In this document: positions 1 to 8,333 of the stretch, in pieces
How the letters are laid out: each line of letters opens with the position of its first letter
How positions within the stretch are numbered: the stretch's first letter is position 1
Assembly (NCBI GenBank): GCA_023429845.1
Contig: JAEZCY010000368.1
Location: forward strand, 1 to 21,598
Reading direction: 5' to 3'
Source: Acidobacteriota bacterium
GTDB lineage: Bacteria; Acidobacteriota; Vicinamibacteria; Vicinamibacterales; Vicinamibacteraceae
DNA length: 21,598 nucleotides
Notes under the pieces: generated by a model
What the model saw: the letters and a program-made list of their open reading frames with translations, nothing else
The model's database searches: none
Told to the model about the DNA's origin: nothing
Program-made: the position numbers and the translations under genes

Positions 1-1758
1 CGGTCGTGCAGACGACTGCCCCGGGTCCTTCCGCAACGCCTCTCCCAGTTCCCAGCGGAGTTGGGACTGGCCCCAAGGCTCCTCGATGGTCATGGGCACG
101 TTGTTGACGACGAGCGGAATGCGAGTCTGAGCCTCATCGAGCGCGTAACCATGGCCGAGAAAACCTCCATCATACAGGCTCTCACCGTGGTCAGACACGA
201 CGATCACACCCACCTCGCCCTCGACCGACGACCGGACACGCTCCAGAACGCGCCCGATTGCGGCATCGACGTTGGCCACCGCATTCAGGTAGGTGGCGCG
301 AAGACGGTCGCGCGTGGCGGGGCCGATGTCACGCTGCGACAATGGGGCGTCGTTGACGATCGGCTCGAGTCTCCCGTGGTGGTATGGAAAATGGGTGTCG
401 TGAAAATTGAGGTAGAGGAAGACCGGACGCGCCCTGTCCCTACGGTCGAGGAAGGCCGCGGTCTTCTCCTCCACAACCGTGAACGGCACTGCCAGGCTGC
501 CCGGAGTGGCAAATCGCGTATACCGTCGAGACGGCTCGTCCCTTGCGGTGTAGACGAATGACGCCCGCCGGAACCCGACGTCCATAGACGCGCTGCCGAA
601 GGTATCGTCCTGCGCGGAGATGTACGCGACCTCGTAGCCGCTGGCGACGAAGTCATCGATCAGCGACGTGCCGTCTCCCGCATTGCCGAGCGTGCCGCTG
701 AAAAGGTGGTGCCGGCTCTGCACCGTGTACCCGTTGTGAGACCAGGCGTTGGAGGCCGAGACGCCACCTGACGCGAGCGCGTCCAGCACCGGTGTCACGG
801 GCCGGCCGTTGTGCGTCGCGCCTACGGCGTCGGCGCGAACGCTCTCGAGGACGACCAGCACGATGTGACGTCGCGACGCCCACGGTGCCTGGCGCCCCGG
901 ATCCGCCCACGGCAGCGTGCCGGCTGGAAGGTCGCCAAGCAGCCCGTCTTCGTCCACGCCATTGCCCGGCACATCGACCGCGTAGGGGTAGACGCGCCCG
1001 TCCAGCGGGCTCGGATCCGACGGTCGGCCGAGTATGCCGTAACCATCCCGGTCGATGTCACTGATCGTATCGATCAGGCTGCCTGCCCACGCGACGCTCG
1101 GCTTTCGTCGCAACGCGTCGTCCGCGTCGGCGCTCGACAGCCGTATGACTGACACGACGAACACCGAGACGGCGAGGCCGACAATCGGCGCGAGGTGCCC
1201 GACCCCGTTGGCACGAGACCGGCCGCTCCGCGCTCGGACGCGTGCGACGCGGTTGCCCACACCGATGGCCAACACCAAACCCACGGCCGCGATCACGCTG
1301 ATGGCCAACAAGTGCGCCCACGCGACCGCGAGGAACTCCCACGGATCCCGTCCCGCCAATTCGTACATCAACGCCAGATCGAAGCCCGAGCCAAGGTACT
1401 TGTCCAACTCGAACTGGATCACGTCGCCTGCACCCAAAAAGGCGCCGGCCAGCATCGCGGAGATGAGCCAACTCGGATTGGGCGGCAGGCGGAGGTAGCG
1501 GACGACAGCGAACAGCCCCGCCGCCAGGGCGCCCACGGTGCCCACGTCCGCGAGGAGGGACCCGCCCCAGAACGCGACCAGCTCACCTGCGCTATCCAGC
1601 ACCTGGTCCGCGAGAAAGCCGCCCGTGAGGAAGCCCTTCTTCCGGTCGAGGAGGTACGCCTCGACCGCTGTCACTGCGACTGCGACGCCGAGACACGACA
1701 GCGCCCAGCCGCGCAACGGCTGTCGTCGCTGGTCGCCGGAATGCGTCACGTCAGTCAC
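1..1758 (-). CDS. Membrane-anchored sulfatase/phosphotransferase-fold protein (C-terminus missing)
   Basis: Partial gene: 586 codons are open from the GTG at 1758 to the window edge. The start overlaps the stop of the upstream lyase gene as GTGA, which suggests translational coupling. The N-terminal part has about five hydrophobic segments (near residues 17-32, 67-86, 97-114, 147-166, 189-205). An aspartate- and glycine-rich stretch follows at 234-276. From about residue 299 it is an alkaline-phosphatase-superfamily (sulfatase-like) domain: VLVVLES then VRADAVG at 301-313, a nucleophile-region motif TVQSR at 345-349, FHDTHFPYH near 455-463, and SDHGE at 522-526. At the place where true sulfatases have CxPSR, this protein has Thr345, so formylglycine is not expected. 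Thr is the nucleophile in LtaS- and EptA-type phosphotransferases of the same fold. The active domain is probably periplasmic. Substrate is unknown. The superfamily assignment is firm; sulfatase versus transferase is not. Confidence 0.85.
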   Translation of the reverse strand, partial: MTDVTHSGDQRRQPLRGWALSCLGVAVAVTAVEAYLLDRKKGFLTGGFLADQVLDSAGELVAFWGGSLLADVGTVGALAAGLFAVVRYLRLPPNPSWLISAMLAGAFLGAGDVIQFELDKYLGSGFDLALMYELAGRDPWEFLAVAWAHLLAISVIAAVGLVLAIGVGNRVARVRARSGRSRANGVGHLAPIVGLAVSVFVVSVIRLSSADADDALRRKPSVAWAGSLIDTISDIDRDGYGILGRPSDPSPLDGRVYPYAVDVPGNGVDEDGLLGDLPAGTLPWADPGRQAPWASRRHIVLVVLESVRADAVGATHNGRPVTPVLDALASGGVSASNAWSHNGYTVQSRHHLFSGTLGNAGDGTSLIDDFVASGYEVAYISAQDDTFGSASMDVGFRRASFVYTARDEPSRRYTRFATPGSLAVPFTVVEEKTAAFLDRRDRARPVFLYLNFHDTHFPYHHGRLEPIVNDAPLSQRDIGPATRDRLRATYLNAVANVDAAIGRVLERVRSSVEGEVGVIVVSDHGESLYDGGFLGHGYALDEAQTRIPLVVNNVPMTIEEPWGQSQLRWELGEALRKDPGQSSARP

Positions 1759-4340
1759 TCTCCGAACGTGCGCAGATTCTTCGGTGACACAGGGACGCTA
1801 GGCGCGTACACGCTCTGGCCGCTGACCTCGAAATACAGCACGCCGGCTGCGGACGTCTGCATCGGCGAGCCGCCATTGGGCGACGCGGACGCCGTCACGT
1901 GCAGTGCACCGCCGTCGTTCGCGGCATTCACATACAGCGTGGCGCCAGCCACCATGTTCACCAGCAGATGGCGCGATGTCGGCGCGACCGACTGCACCGA
2001 GTACGTCACCTCGCTGCGCGGCGCAGCCGGCCAGTTGTCGCGGGCGAACAGCACCACCCAGGTGTTGGCGGCGTCGCGAATGTAGCTGCCCACCATGCCG
2101 GACGCCGAAAGGTCCAGAGGCGTGATCGGCGCCGCTTGCGTCAGCGACTTCGCATTGCCGAACTGCATGACGTTGAGAAAGATGTCATACGCCGACGGGG
2201 CCGACGGCCGCACTTCGACGCGTCCAATACCTAGATACTGTCTCGTCGCATCGGTCTGCTTGCCACTCCCCCACGGCATGGAGCCGTCGTCCTGGCCACT
2301 CTGATACTCGAAGCCCGGGCCACCGATGAAGTTGATCACCGGATTCTGCGGCCAGAGCGTCTTCATGAAAAAACGACCGGATGTCTGGCCGCTCCTGTAG
2401 TCATCGCCAGAGAAAGGACCTCCGCGGTTGGTGACGACGATGGTGTCACTCGACTGGGACGAGATCTTTCCGCTGCGCTGTGCGGAGGGGCTCCCGTTGC
2501 CGAACTCGGGCTCGGTCGGCACCCAGATTCTCCAGACCTTCTCGTCCTGGTCTGGCTTGATCGCGTTGAAGCGATCGAACACCAGAAGGTACTCATGATC
2601 CTCCGGCCCGCGCAGGTAAACGAGTTCGCGCTGGGCAAGCGATGCCGTACTCGAAATAAACCGCTGGGAGAAGTCGTAGGACACGTAGTCGAAGCCGCTA
2701 CCGTTCAACTGCTCTGCACGCACGATGCCGGCGCCGCGAATGGACGAGTGTCCAAAACTACCGATTCTTGGCTCGACGGAGCCAGCGCCGTTCATGCCGA
2801 GATTGTGGTCGGTCGCGCCCTTGTGAAGACTGAGCACGTTGCGCACCAGAGGGCTCAGCGATGGCGCGCCTGACGGGATGGACAGCGCGCCCTCGCCGCT
2901 CTTCCCGTTGCCGGCATGCACGATGAGGTTGCCGTGCTTGTGGAGGGTGAACGAGCCATAGTCCGGGCTCGCGTGCCCGTATGCGTCGACCGGTGGCGCG
3001 AAGAACGCTATCTGCGTGTCCGTCGATGCGTAACCGGAGCGCAACGTGTACAGGCCCGTACCGTGGCGCAGCGAAGGCGGCAACTGTACGTCGTCCGGTG
3101 TCCGCGGGGTGATGCCTCGGTCACCGAAGATGAACCACTCCACCACGCCGTTCGACCAGACGCCGCCGTACGTCTTCCCCGAGTTCTGGCAGGCGCCATG
3201 CGTCACGTCGATACCGTACTTGACCAGGCCGGCAGCCGTGTCGGCGCCCACCGAGCGCAACAATCCCGCGCCAAGCATCAACGACACACACGAGGGTCCA
3301 GCAATGCCGCCGCTGATCGTGCCCCAGCGCTCGTAGTACGTGGGACACCGATCGGTACCCGATGCGCCGCATGCGTTCGCGAGGCTCAGCGGCTTCACCA
3401 CACCCTGCACGAACTCGCCCAGACGTGCGAAGAATGGCAATTGGCTTGGGAACGGCTGCCCAAGCGCGGAGGCAATCGCACCATAGCCGAACGACAAGGA
3501 CACGAACCCCTCGGTGAAGTATCCGCCCGGCCCCTCGTGCCAGTTCGTTCCGTCCCCGTAAAGCACGTCCAGTTCGGTTGGAATGCGAGTGAGCCAGATG
3601 GCGGAAAACGCCTCGAACATGCCCTGCTGGATGTCGAGCGCCGGGTAGCTGTCGCCCCATAGCGCAACTGCGCCGATGATGTCGAGCACATTCACGGAGG
3701 CCTGGTTGTTGGCCAGCATGCCAAGCCCGGCGACTTCCATCTTCAAAGCATTCCGGCCTGCATACTTCTTGTTGTACATCCCCACGAACGCATCGGCGAT
3801 GGACCGCTTGTCGTTAGCAGACAGATGGGCATTGCACCAGTCGTACGTGGCAGCGACCGGCAGATACCGGGCAGTCGGATATCCGGTGGTCAGCGAGCTG
3901 TGTCCGAGTGACTTGGCAGCCGCGATGTCGGCCAACTGCGTCGAAGCGTAGGCCATGGCCTTGCCGCACAGCTTCTGCGGCGTGTCGATACTCCCATGAA
4001 CGCTGAAGCCGTCGGCGGCGAGGTTCTGGGGCCCGAGCACAGCCACGAACGCGGCGTTCATGCTGCCCCAGTCGCTCTCGATGTCACGCTGTCCGGACGA
4101 CAGCAGCGATGGATTCGCTAGACGATCAAGGAGCTGCTGGAACTCGGCCTTGTAGTGTGCCGCCAGACGCTGCCGGATGCCCGGCACTTGCGATGCATTG
4201 AAGAACAACCGGGGCCGGCTGCCAAGAGCGGTGGGGCTACCGGCCGGAGGCGTCGCCTGCGCCACCGCCGAAGGTGGTGCGACGCCGGCGACACAGGCCA
4301 TCGAGAACACCAGCGTCAGAAGTCCGTGTCTGATTGCCAT
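1755..4340 (-). CDS. Secreted heparinase II/III-family (alginate-lyase-like) polysaccharide lyase
   Basis: This 861-residue protein has a Sec signal peptide (MAIRHGLLTLVF... ending near SAVAQA). I chose the ATG at 4340; an in-frame TTG lies two codons upstream at 4346, and neither has a clear ribosome binding site. The N-terminal two thirds look like the alpha/alpha-toroid of heparinase II/III-type lyases: a PRLFFN opening near residue 40, NNQASVN near 210, and a WHEGPGGYFTEGF segment near 265-278. The heparinase II/III motif HASPDYGSF followed by GNLIVHAGNG lies around residues 453-480 and starts the beta-sandwich part. Such enzymes cleave uronic-acid-containing polysaccharides by beta-elimination in the periplasm or outside the cell. 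Next to polysaccharide genes it may trim the polymer or clear it from the periplasm. The exact substrate cannot be read from sequence. The gene is followed by the overlapping sulfatase-fold gene. Confidence 0.82.
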   Translation of the reverse strand: MAIRHGLLTLVFSMACVAGVAPPSAVAQATPPAGSPTALGSRPRLFFNASQVPGIRQRLAAHYKAEFQQLLDRLANPSLLSSGQRDIESDWGSMNAAFVAVLGPQNLAADGFSVHGSIDTPQKLCGKAMAYASTQLADIAAAKSLGHSSLTTGYPTARYLPVAATYDWCNAHLSANDKRSIADAFVGMYNKKYAGRNALKMEVAGLGMLANNQASVNVLDIIGAVALWGDSYPALDIQQGMFEAFSAIWLTRIPTELDVLYGDGTNWHEGPGGYFTEGFVSLSFGYGAIASALGQPFPSQLPFFARLGEFVQGVVKPLSLANACGASGTDRCPTYYERWGTISGGIAGPSCVSLMLGAGLLRSVGADTAAGLVKYGIDVTHGACQNSGKTYGGVWSNGVVEWFIFGDRGITPRTPDDVQLPPSLRHGTGLYTLRSGYASTDTQIAFFAPPVDAYGHASPDYGSFTLHKHGNLIVHAGNGKSGEGALSIPSGAPSLSPLVRNVLSLHKGATDHNLGMNGAGSVEPRIGSFGHSSIRGAGIVRAEQLNGSGFDYVSYDFSQRFISSTASLAQRELVYLRGPEDHEYLLVFDRFNAIKPDQDEKVWRIWVPTEPEFGNGSPSAQRSGKISSQSSDTIVVTNRGGPFSGDDYRSGQTSGRFFMKTLWPQNPVINFIGGPGFEYQSGQDDGSMPWGSGKQTDATRQYLGIGRVEVRPSAPSAYDIFLNVMQFGNAKSLTQAAPITPLDLSASGMVGSYIRDAANTWVVLFARDNWPAAPRSEVTYSVQSVAPTSRHLLVNMVAGATLYVNAANDGGALHVTASASPNGGSPMQTSAAGVLYFEVSGQSVYAPSVPVSPKNLRTFGE

Positions 4341-4576
4341 TACCAAGTCTATTGAGTACGTACATCTGGCAAGCGCCGCCCGCTCGCCTTGCCATCTACT
4401 GGGAACCGGATGACGCGGTGTCGGCGGTCACTTGCCGCGCGTCGCCCACTGACGGGCTTGCACGAACTGAGCCATTGCCCTTGCACTACAGCCACAATGG
4501 CAGCAATCAACCGTTCGACACAACCATTGAACCCGGCTGCACATCCAGCGGGGCATCTTCCAATACTGAGATCGGC
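4341..4576. other. Intergenic stretch upstream of the lyase gene
   Basis: About 236 bases separate the glycosyltransferase stop from the lyase start, both on the minus strand. Short open frames cross it, but they also run into the neighbouring gene and resemble no protein I recognise. It should hold the lyase promoter; I found no convincing sigma-70 hexamer pair. An imperfect inverted repeat lies near the lyase start and is listed separately. No RNA gene was recognised. Confidence 0.6.
4367..4394. promoter_or_regulatory. Inverted repeat upstream of the lyase gene
   Basis: TGGCAAG at 4367-4373 is matched by CTTGCCA at 4388-4394, and the pairing extends inward by two more bases if one base is bulged. 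It sits about 27-54 bases before the lyase ATG and has no U-tract, so an operator or a leader hairpin is more likely than a terminator. A function is not demonstrated. Confidence 0.3.
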
Positions 4577-5722
4577 TTACGAGAGGCGCTTCGCGATCGC
4601 CTGCTCGAGTCGATCCACCAGCAGATCCCAGTCGTGCGCGCGGGCGACCGTTCGACGAGCAGCGACATGCTCCGGCGACACCGCCTCCGGTCCCAGCGCC
4701 CTGCCAAGGGCCGCATGCCACGCAGCACCCGGTTCCACTAGCTCGACAACGCCCGCAAACGGCGCGATCGACGGCAGATTGGTGGCCACCACCGGCTTGC
4801 CCGCGGCGAGCGACTCGTGCAGCTTCAACGGATAGATGCAGCGTGTGTACGCATTGTCCACGTAGGGCAGCAGGCAGACGTCCAGATGTTGGACGTAGTC
4901 CGGCAGCGCAGCCGCTGGACGCTCGCCCAGGAAGTGCACGTGCGGCAGCGCCGACAGGCGCGCGAGCACAGGCGCCAGTTCCGGGTGCGGGCTCGTCGGC
5001 CCGATGAACACGAACGAACACGAGCGCCGCGCCGTGACGAGGTCCTCCAGCATCGACCAGTCGAGGTGACGCTTGAGCCAGCCGACGTAACCCACCCGCG
5101 GTCCAGGAATCCGCGCGAGATCGTCCGGTTCCGGCCGCGGCGTCGCGAACGCGTCGTAGTCCACGCCGTTGGGGAGCATCATCGTCTCGGGATTGACCTG
5201 CCCCTTGCGGCGCATCAACTCCGGCGAATGGATGCACACGAGGCTCGCGCGGCGAAGCATCTCCATTTCACGAGGATTCGGCGTGTCGCTGGCTGCCGAG
5301 AACGAGTACTCGTCGTTGACGTGGTACAGGCTCAGATCGTGAGGTACGAGGTCGAGGGACCGGACGAACTGCGGCCGCCAGACATAGAGGACGACCCGCG
5401 TCGCCCCGCGGCCGAGCAGCTCGCGGCGCGCGCCCGCCAGGCGGCGCTGGAACAGCGCGTCGCGCAACCAATCCGGTCGATACACGTGCGGCCACCACGT
5501 GGCGGACGTGTACACCGCTACCTCAGGAGCACGCGAGGCGGGCGTCACAACCGCAGCCCGCGGGCCTTGCCGCAGCGCCTCCTGCCACGACGGCGGCGGC
5601 GCGACCCAGACCAGTGGGTGCCGCCGCGCCAGGCGGGCAGCAATCTGATGGCGGCCGGTCCAGATGTCGTCCCAGCCGGAGGGCGCGAGCATCAGGATAC
5701 CGATGGACGAGGTCGGCGCCAC
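4577..5722 (-). CDS. Glycosyltransferase, group 1 (GT4-like, TuaH-type)
   Basis: A 381-residue cytoplasmic glycosyltransferase with a GTG start at 5722. The N-terminal Rossmann domain begins IGILMLAPSGWDDIWTGRHQ (residues 7-26). The C-terminal GT-B domain starts near residue 210 with RVGYVGWLKR, continues with FIGPTSPHPELAP and a VHFLGERPAAALPDY segment, and ends with the nucleotide-sugar-binding signature YPLKLHESLAAGKPVVA, the family's EX7E-like region. Enzymes of this family transfer a sugar from a nucleotide donor during polysaccharide assembly; the wording of the motifs resembles TuaH-like proteins. Donor and acceptor cannot be told. It is divergent from the beta-helix gene, with only 67 bases between the two starts, so the two promoters must share that space. 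Confidence 0.87.
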   Translation of the reverse strand: MAPTSSIGILMLAPSGWDDIWTGRHQIAARLARRHPLVWVAPPPSWQEALRQGPRAAVVTPASRAPEVAVYTSATWWPHVYRPDWLRDALFQRRLAGARRELLGRGATRVVLYVWRPQFVRSLDLVPHDLSLYHVNDEYSFSAASDTPNPREMEMLRRASLVCIHSPELMRRKGQVNPETMMLPNGVDYDAFATPRPEPDDLARIPGPRVGYVGWLKRHLDWSMLEDLVTARRSCSFVFIGPTSPHPELAPVLARLSALPHVHFLGERPAAALPDYVQHLDVCLLPYVDNAYTRCIYPLKLHESLAAGKPVVATNLPSIAPFAGVVELVEPGAAWHAALGRALGPEAVSPEHVAARRTVARAHDWDLLVDRLEQAIAKRLS

Positions 5723-5789
5723 TTACCAGTGCAGACCGGCTCGCGGCATCGACCACGTGTCGGCTCCTGTCGAGACGCCCGGTGCTAGC

Positions 5790-7190
5790 ATGACGTTCAT
5801 GATGACACAGGGGTGGGTCGTCGCGGCTCTCGCCGCATCCTTGCCCTTGTTGGTGTCGGCTCATGCGGGACGGGCGCCGCTACGCCACCAGTCACTGGCG
5901 CGCGTGCTGCACGTCGATGGAAATGCCGCCACGAGACCGGCCGACGGGTTTGCCTCCATCCGCGACGCGGTAATCGTTGCGCAACCTGGCGACACGATCC
6001 GCGTCGCCGCTGGCACCTACGCCGAGCGCCTGGTGACCGTGCGTGGGGGGCTCACCGATGCACCCATCGTCATAACGGGCGACCCGCAGGCGCGAGCGAT
6101 ACTGCAGGTGCCCGGCCGGGTCGCGACGATCACTCACCCCCACGTCCGGATCGAGCATCTCGTGCTGGACGGCGAGTTCGGCACAGACGACGCCGTGCGC
6201 GTGGGCAGTGAGGCGCACCACCTCGTCCTGCGAGACGTCGAGGTCCGGCGCGCAGGCCGGGACTGCATAGACATGGGGAGTCCGACGAACGTCTTGATTG
6301 AAGACGCGCTCGTCCATTCCTGCCTCAACGCCGCGGGCGGCCGCACCGACGCCCACGGCATCGTCGCAGGCGCGGCACGGAACCTCACGATCCGACGCAC
6401 CGAGGTGCATACGTTCTCCGGCGACGGCATCCAGCTCGACCCGTCGCGCTCGACACCCGGCTGGACCGACGTGCGCATCGAGTCCTGCCGCTTCTGGCTC
6501 GAACCGTTGCGAGAGCCGGCCAACGGATTCCCTGCCGGCACGGTCCCTGGCGAGAACGCGCTCGACACCAAGACTCCGACGACGGGCGACCGCGCGCGCA
6601 TCACGGTGGTGGACACCACCGCATCCGGGTTCGGCGGCGGGCTCATCCGCAACATGGCGGCCTTCAACCTGAAGGAGCGCATCGACGCGGTGCTCGACGG
6701 CGTCACGGTTCGCGACTCGGACATCGGATTCCGCGTGCGCGGCCCGGCCGACACCGGGGCGGCCGTCACCATCCGCAACGCGGTCGTCCACGACGTGGCG
6801 ACCGCCGTCCGCTATGAGGACGACATCGACCCGCTCAGGATTCACCACATGACCATCGGCAGTGGCGTGACGCGCGTGTTCCAGCGCGCGGCGGCTCCCG
6901 CAGCCCATGTCGAAGTCCGAAACATGCTCGTGCTCGGCACCACGTTGCCGCCGGAAGCGGCCGGGCAGGGTCTTGCGGTGGATGCACGCGCGTTCCGGAA
7001 CGCTGCAGCCCACGATTACCATCTGACGCCAGGCAGCGAGGCCATCGACCGCGGATCACGCGTTGCAGACGTGACCGTCGATCGCGACGGTCAGCCCCGG
7101 TCACACGCTGGTGGCCCCGACCTCGGCGCCTACGAGTACTGCTCCTCGTGCGCGCCCTCGGTTCCCAAAGGGTTGCGCAGGCGCCGGTAG
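5790..7190 (+). CDS. Secreted right-handed parallel beta-helix protein
   Basis: A 466-residue protein from the ATG at 5790; nearby ATGs at 5799 and 5802 are alternatives, and an upstream in-frame ATG at 5664 is rejected because it lies inside the divergent gene. The N-terminus is a signal peptide (TQGWVVAALAASLPLLVSAHA). Next comes the typical opening of pectate-lyase-like beta-helix proteins: DGNAATRPADGFASIRDAV, then PGDTIRVAAGTYAERL. Repeated short rungs follow, such as VRIEHLVLDGEF, HHLVLRDVEVRRAG, NVLIEDALVHSC, NLTIRRTEVHTF and VTIRNAVVHDV. The end contains AIDRGSRVADVTVDRDGQPR and GPDLGAYEY, the closing pattern common in choice-of-anchor Q type proteins. A periplasmic or surface polysaccharide-binding, lyase or epimerase role is plausible, but no catalytic residues could be assigned. 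The very C-terminus has CSSC and four arginines but no membrane segment. Confidence 0.82.
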   Translation: MTFMMTQGWVVAALAASLPLLVSAHAGRAPLRHQSLARVLHVDGNAATRPADGFASIRDAVIVAQPGDTIRVAAGTYAERLVTVRGGLTDAPIVITGDPQARAILQVPGRVATITHPHVRIEHLVLDGEFGTDDAVRVGSEAHHLVLRDVEVRRAGRDCIDMGSPTNVLIEDALVHSCLNAAGGRTDAHGIVAGAARNLTIRRTEVHTFSGDGIQLDPSRSTPGWTDVRIESCRFWLEPLREPANGFPAGTVPGENALDTKTPTTGDRARITVVDTTASGFGGGLIRNMAAFNLKERIDAVLDGVTVRDSDIGFRVRGPADTGAAVTIRNAVVHDVATAVRYEDDIDPLRIHHMTIGSGVTRVFQRAAAPAAHVEVRNMLVLGTTLPPEAAGQGLAVDARAFRNAAAHDYHLTPGSEAIDRGSRVADVTVDRDGQPRSHAGGPDLGAYEYCSSCAPSVPKGLRRRR

Positions 7191-7214
7191 CTCCGGTCAC
7201 CCGCCTTCCGTCGC

Positions 7215-8327
7215 TCAGCCGCTGCGGCCAGTCACATCCCAGCCGAGCACTGCGGCAAGCGGACCCACGTCGCCGAATTTCGGCGGATCCCATCGCGCGT
7301 TTCCCTCCACGCACACGGCGCCCCGCGGTGTCACCGCAATATCCCAGCCGATCGCCCGCATGGGCATGAAGCCGAGGGCGAGCTGCTGCGCCAGGCTACG
7401 CACGTCGTCCCACAACGGCAGGAGCTGCCCTTCCAGCGATTTGCCGGTCACAGGGTGGGCCGGCAATTCCCGCACGCCGCCTTCGGTCACCGTCATCAGC
7501 CTGCCCAACGTGCCGCTGCGCACATCGATCGGGCAGAGCAGGTTCCCCGTGCGCCCGCTGTTGTGGTTGTCTATCCGGTTGTCGCCGCCGATCGGCTTGA
7601 GGTACGCCATCAACACGTCCACACCCATGTCGGGGCGCACGAAGGTGATGACCCGGCACGTCTGCAGCCCCCGACTGGGGCACAGCGACTGCAAGTCGGG
7701 GTGGTTCGCGAGACACTCCTGCACCACGAACGAAGAGTAGGTCCGGTCGTGACGCAGCCGACGGTACAGCGCGGCGGCCGAGAATCCGGGCGCCCGCTTG
7801 TCGATGAACAGGATGCCCTCACCATAGACACCGCGGCTCGGCTTCACGACGAACTCGTCGGGGCACTCCCGCGCGAAGAACTCGACCCAGTCGGCCTCCC
7901 CCTCGAGCGGACGTCCTTCCCAGGCGACGCCCGACGCAGCCGCGAGGAACACGGCGAGCAGGCGCGGCACGGCAAGTCCGGACCGTGTGCAGAAGGCGTA
8001 GAAGATTGCCTTGTCTTCGGTCAGTTCCTGGAACGAGGGATGGTTCAACGCGCGCTGACGTGCAACGAGCTGCCTCTTGCTGACATAGCGCCGCTCTACC
8101 CCGGCGGGCTGCTGCAGCAGGCCCAGACGCGCCGCTTCGTCGGGCAGGAACCCGTAGCGGCTGTACAGGTCATAGCTCGTCCGCAGCGTCGCCAGATAGC
8201 TGGCCGGACGATGGTGTCCTATGCGCCGCGACTCGCTGAGCGCAAGCCTCGCGAGCTTCCACTTCCACCGCAATTCATGCGTGAGCCCTCCCACGGCATC
8301 CCTCCCCGGATTGTGCGCCTTGCGCAC
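7215..8327 (-). CDS. Sugar-transfer-associated ATP-grasp enzyme
   Basis: A 370-residue protein with a GTG start at 8327; an AGGCGG stretch about 3 bases upstream overlaps the stop of the preceding GNAT gene and may serve as ribosome binding site. The sequence fits the ATP-grasp family found beside sugar-transfer genes (ATPgrasp_ST type). A helical N-terminal part has SYDLYSRYGFLPDEAARLGL (51-70). The ATP-grasp core starts near residue 100 with LTEDKAIFYAFC. It includes EFVVKPSRGVYGEG (nucleotide-binding Lys162 and glycine loop), VVQE at 201-204, CRVITF at 224-229, DNHNSG at 253-258, and the metal-binding end GWDIAVT with VEGNAR (Asp329, Glu341, Asn343). ATP-grasp enzymes join a carboxylate to an amine or similar nucleophile through an acyl-phosphate. 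Here it probably helps attach an amino acid or other acid to a sugar or polymer; substrates are unknown. It is the last gene of the minus-strand run and converges on the beta-helix gene. Confidence 0.82.
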   Translation of the reverse strand: MRKAHNPGRDAVGGLTHELRWKWKLARLALSESRRIGHHRPASYLATLRTSYDLYSRYGFLPDEAARLGLLQQPAGVERRYVSKRQLVARQRALNHPSFQELTEDKAIFYAFCTRSGLAVPRLLAVFLAAASGVAWEGRPLEGEADWVEFFARECPDEFVVKPSRGVYGEGILFIDKRAPGFSAAALYRRLRHDRTYSSFVVQECLANHPDLQSLCPSRGLQTCRVITFVRPDMGVDVLMAYLKPIGGDNRIDNHNSGRTGNLLCPIDVRSGTLGRLMTVTEGGVRELPAHPVTGKSLEGQLLPLWDDVRSLAQQLALGFMPMRAIGWDIAVTPRGAVCVEGNARWDPPKFGDVGPLAAVLGWDVTGRSG

Positions 8328-8333
8328 TGCCGC

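Noticed and set aside
4547..4562. Sigma-54-like promoter before the lyase gene on the minus strand
   Set aside because: GG-N10-GC spacing is met but the -12 element reads CCGCT rather than TTGCT, and it is 200 bases from the start.
7137..7190. C-terminal sorting signal on the beta-helix protein (CSSC plus four arginines)
   Set aside because: There is no PEP-type motif and no hydrophobic membrane segment between the cysteines and the arginines.
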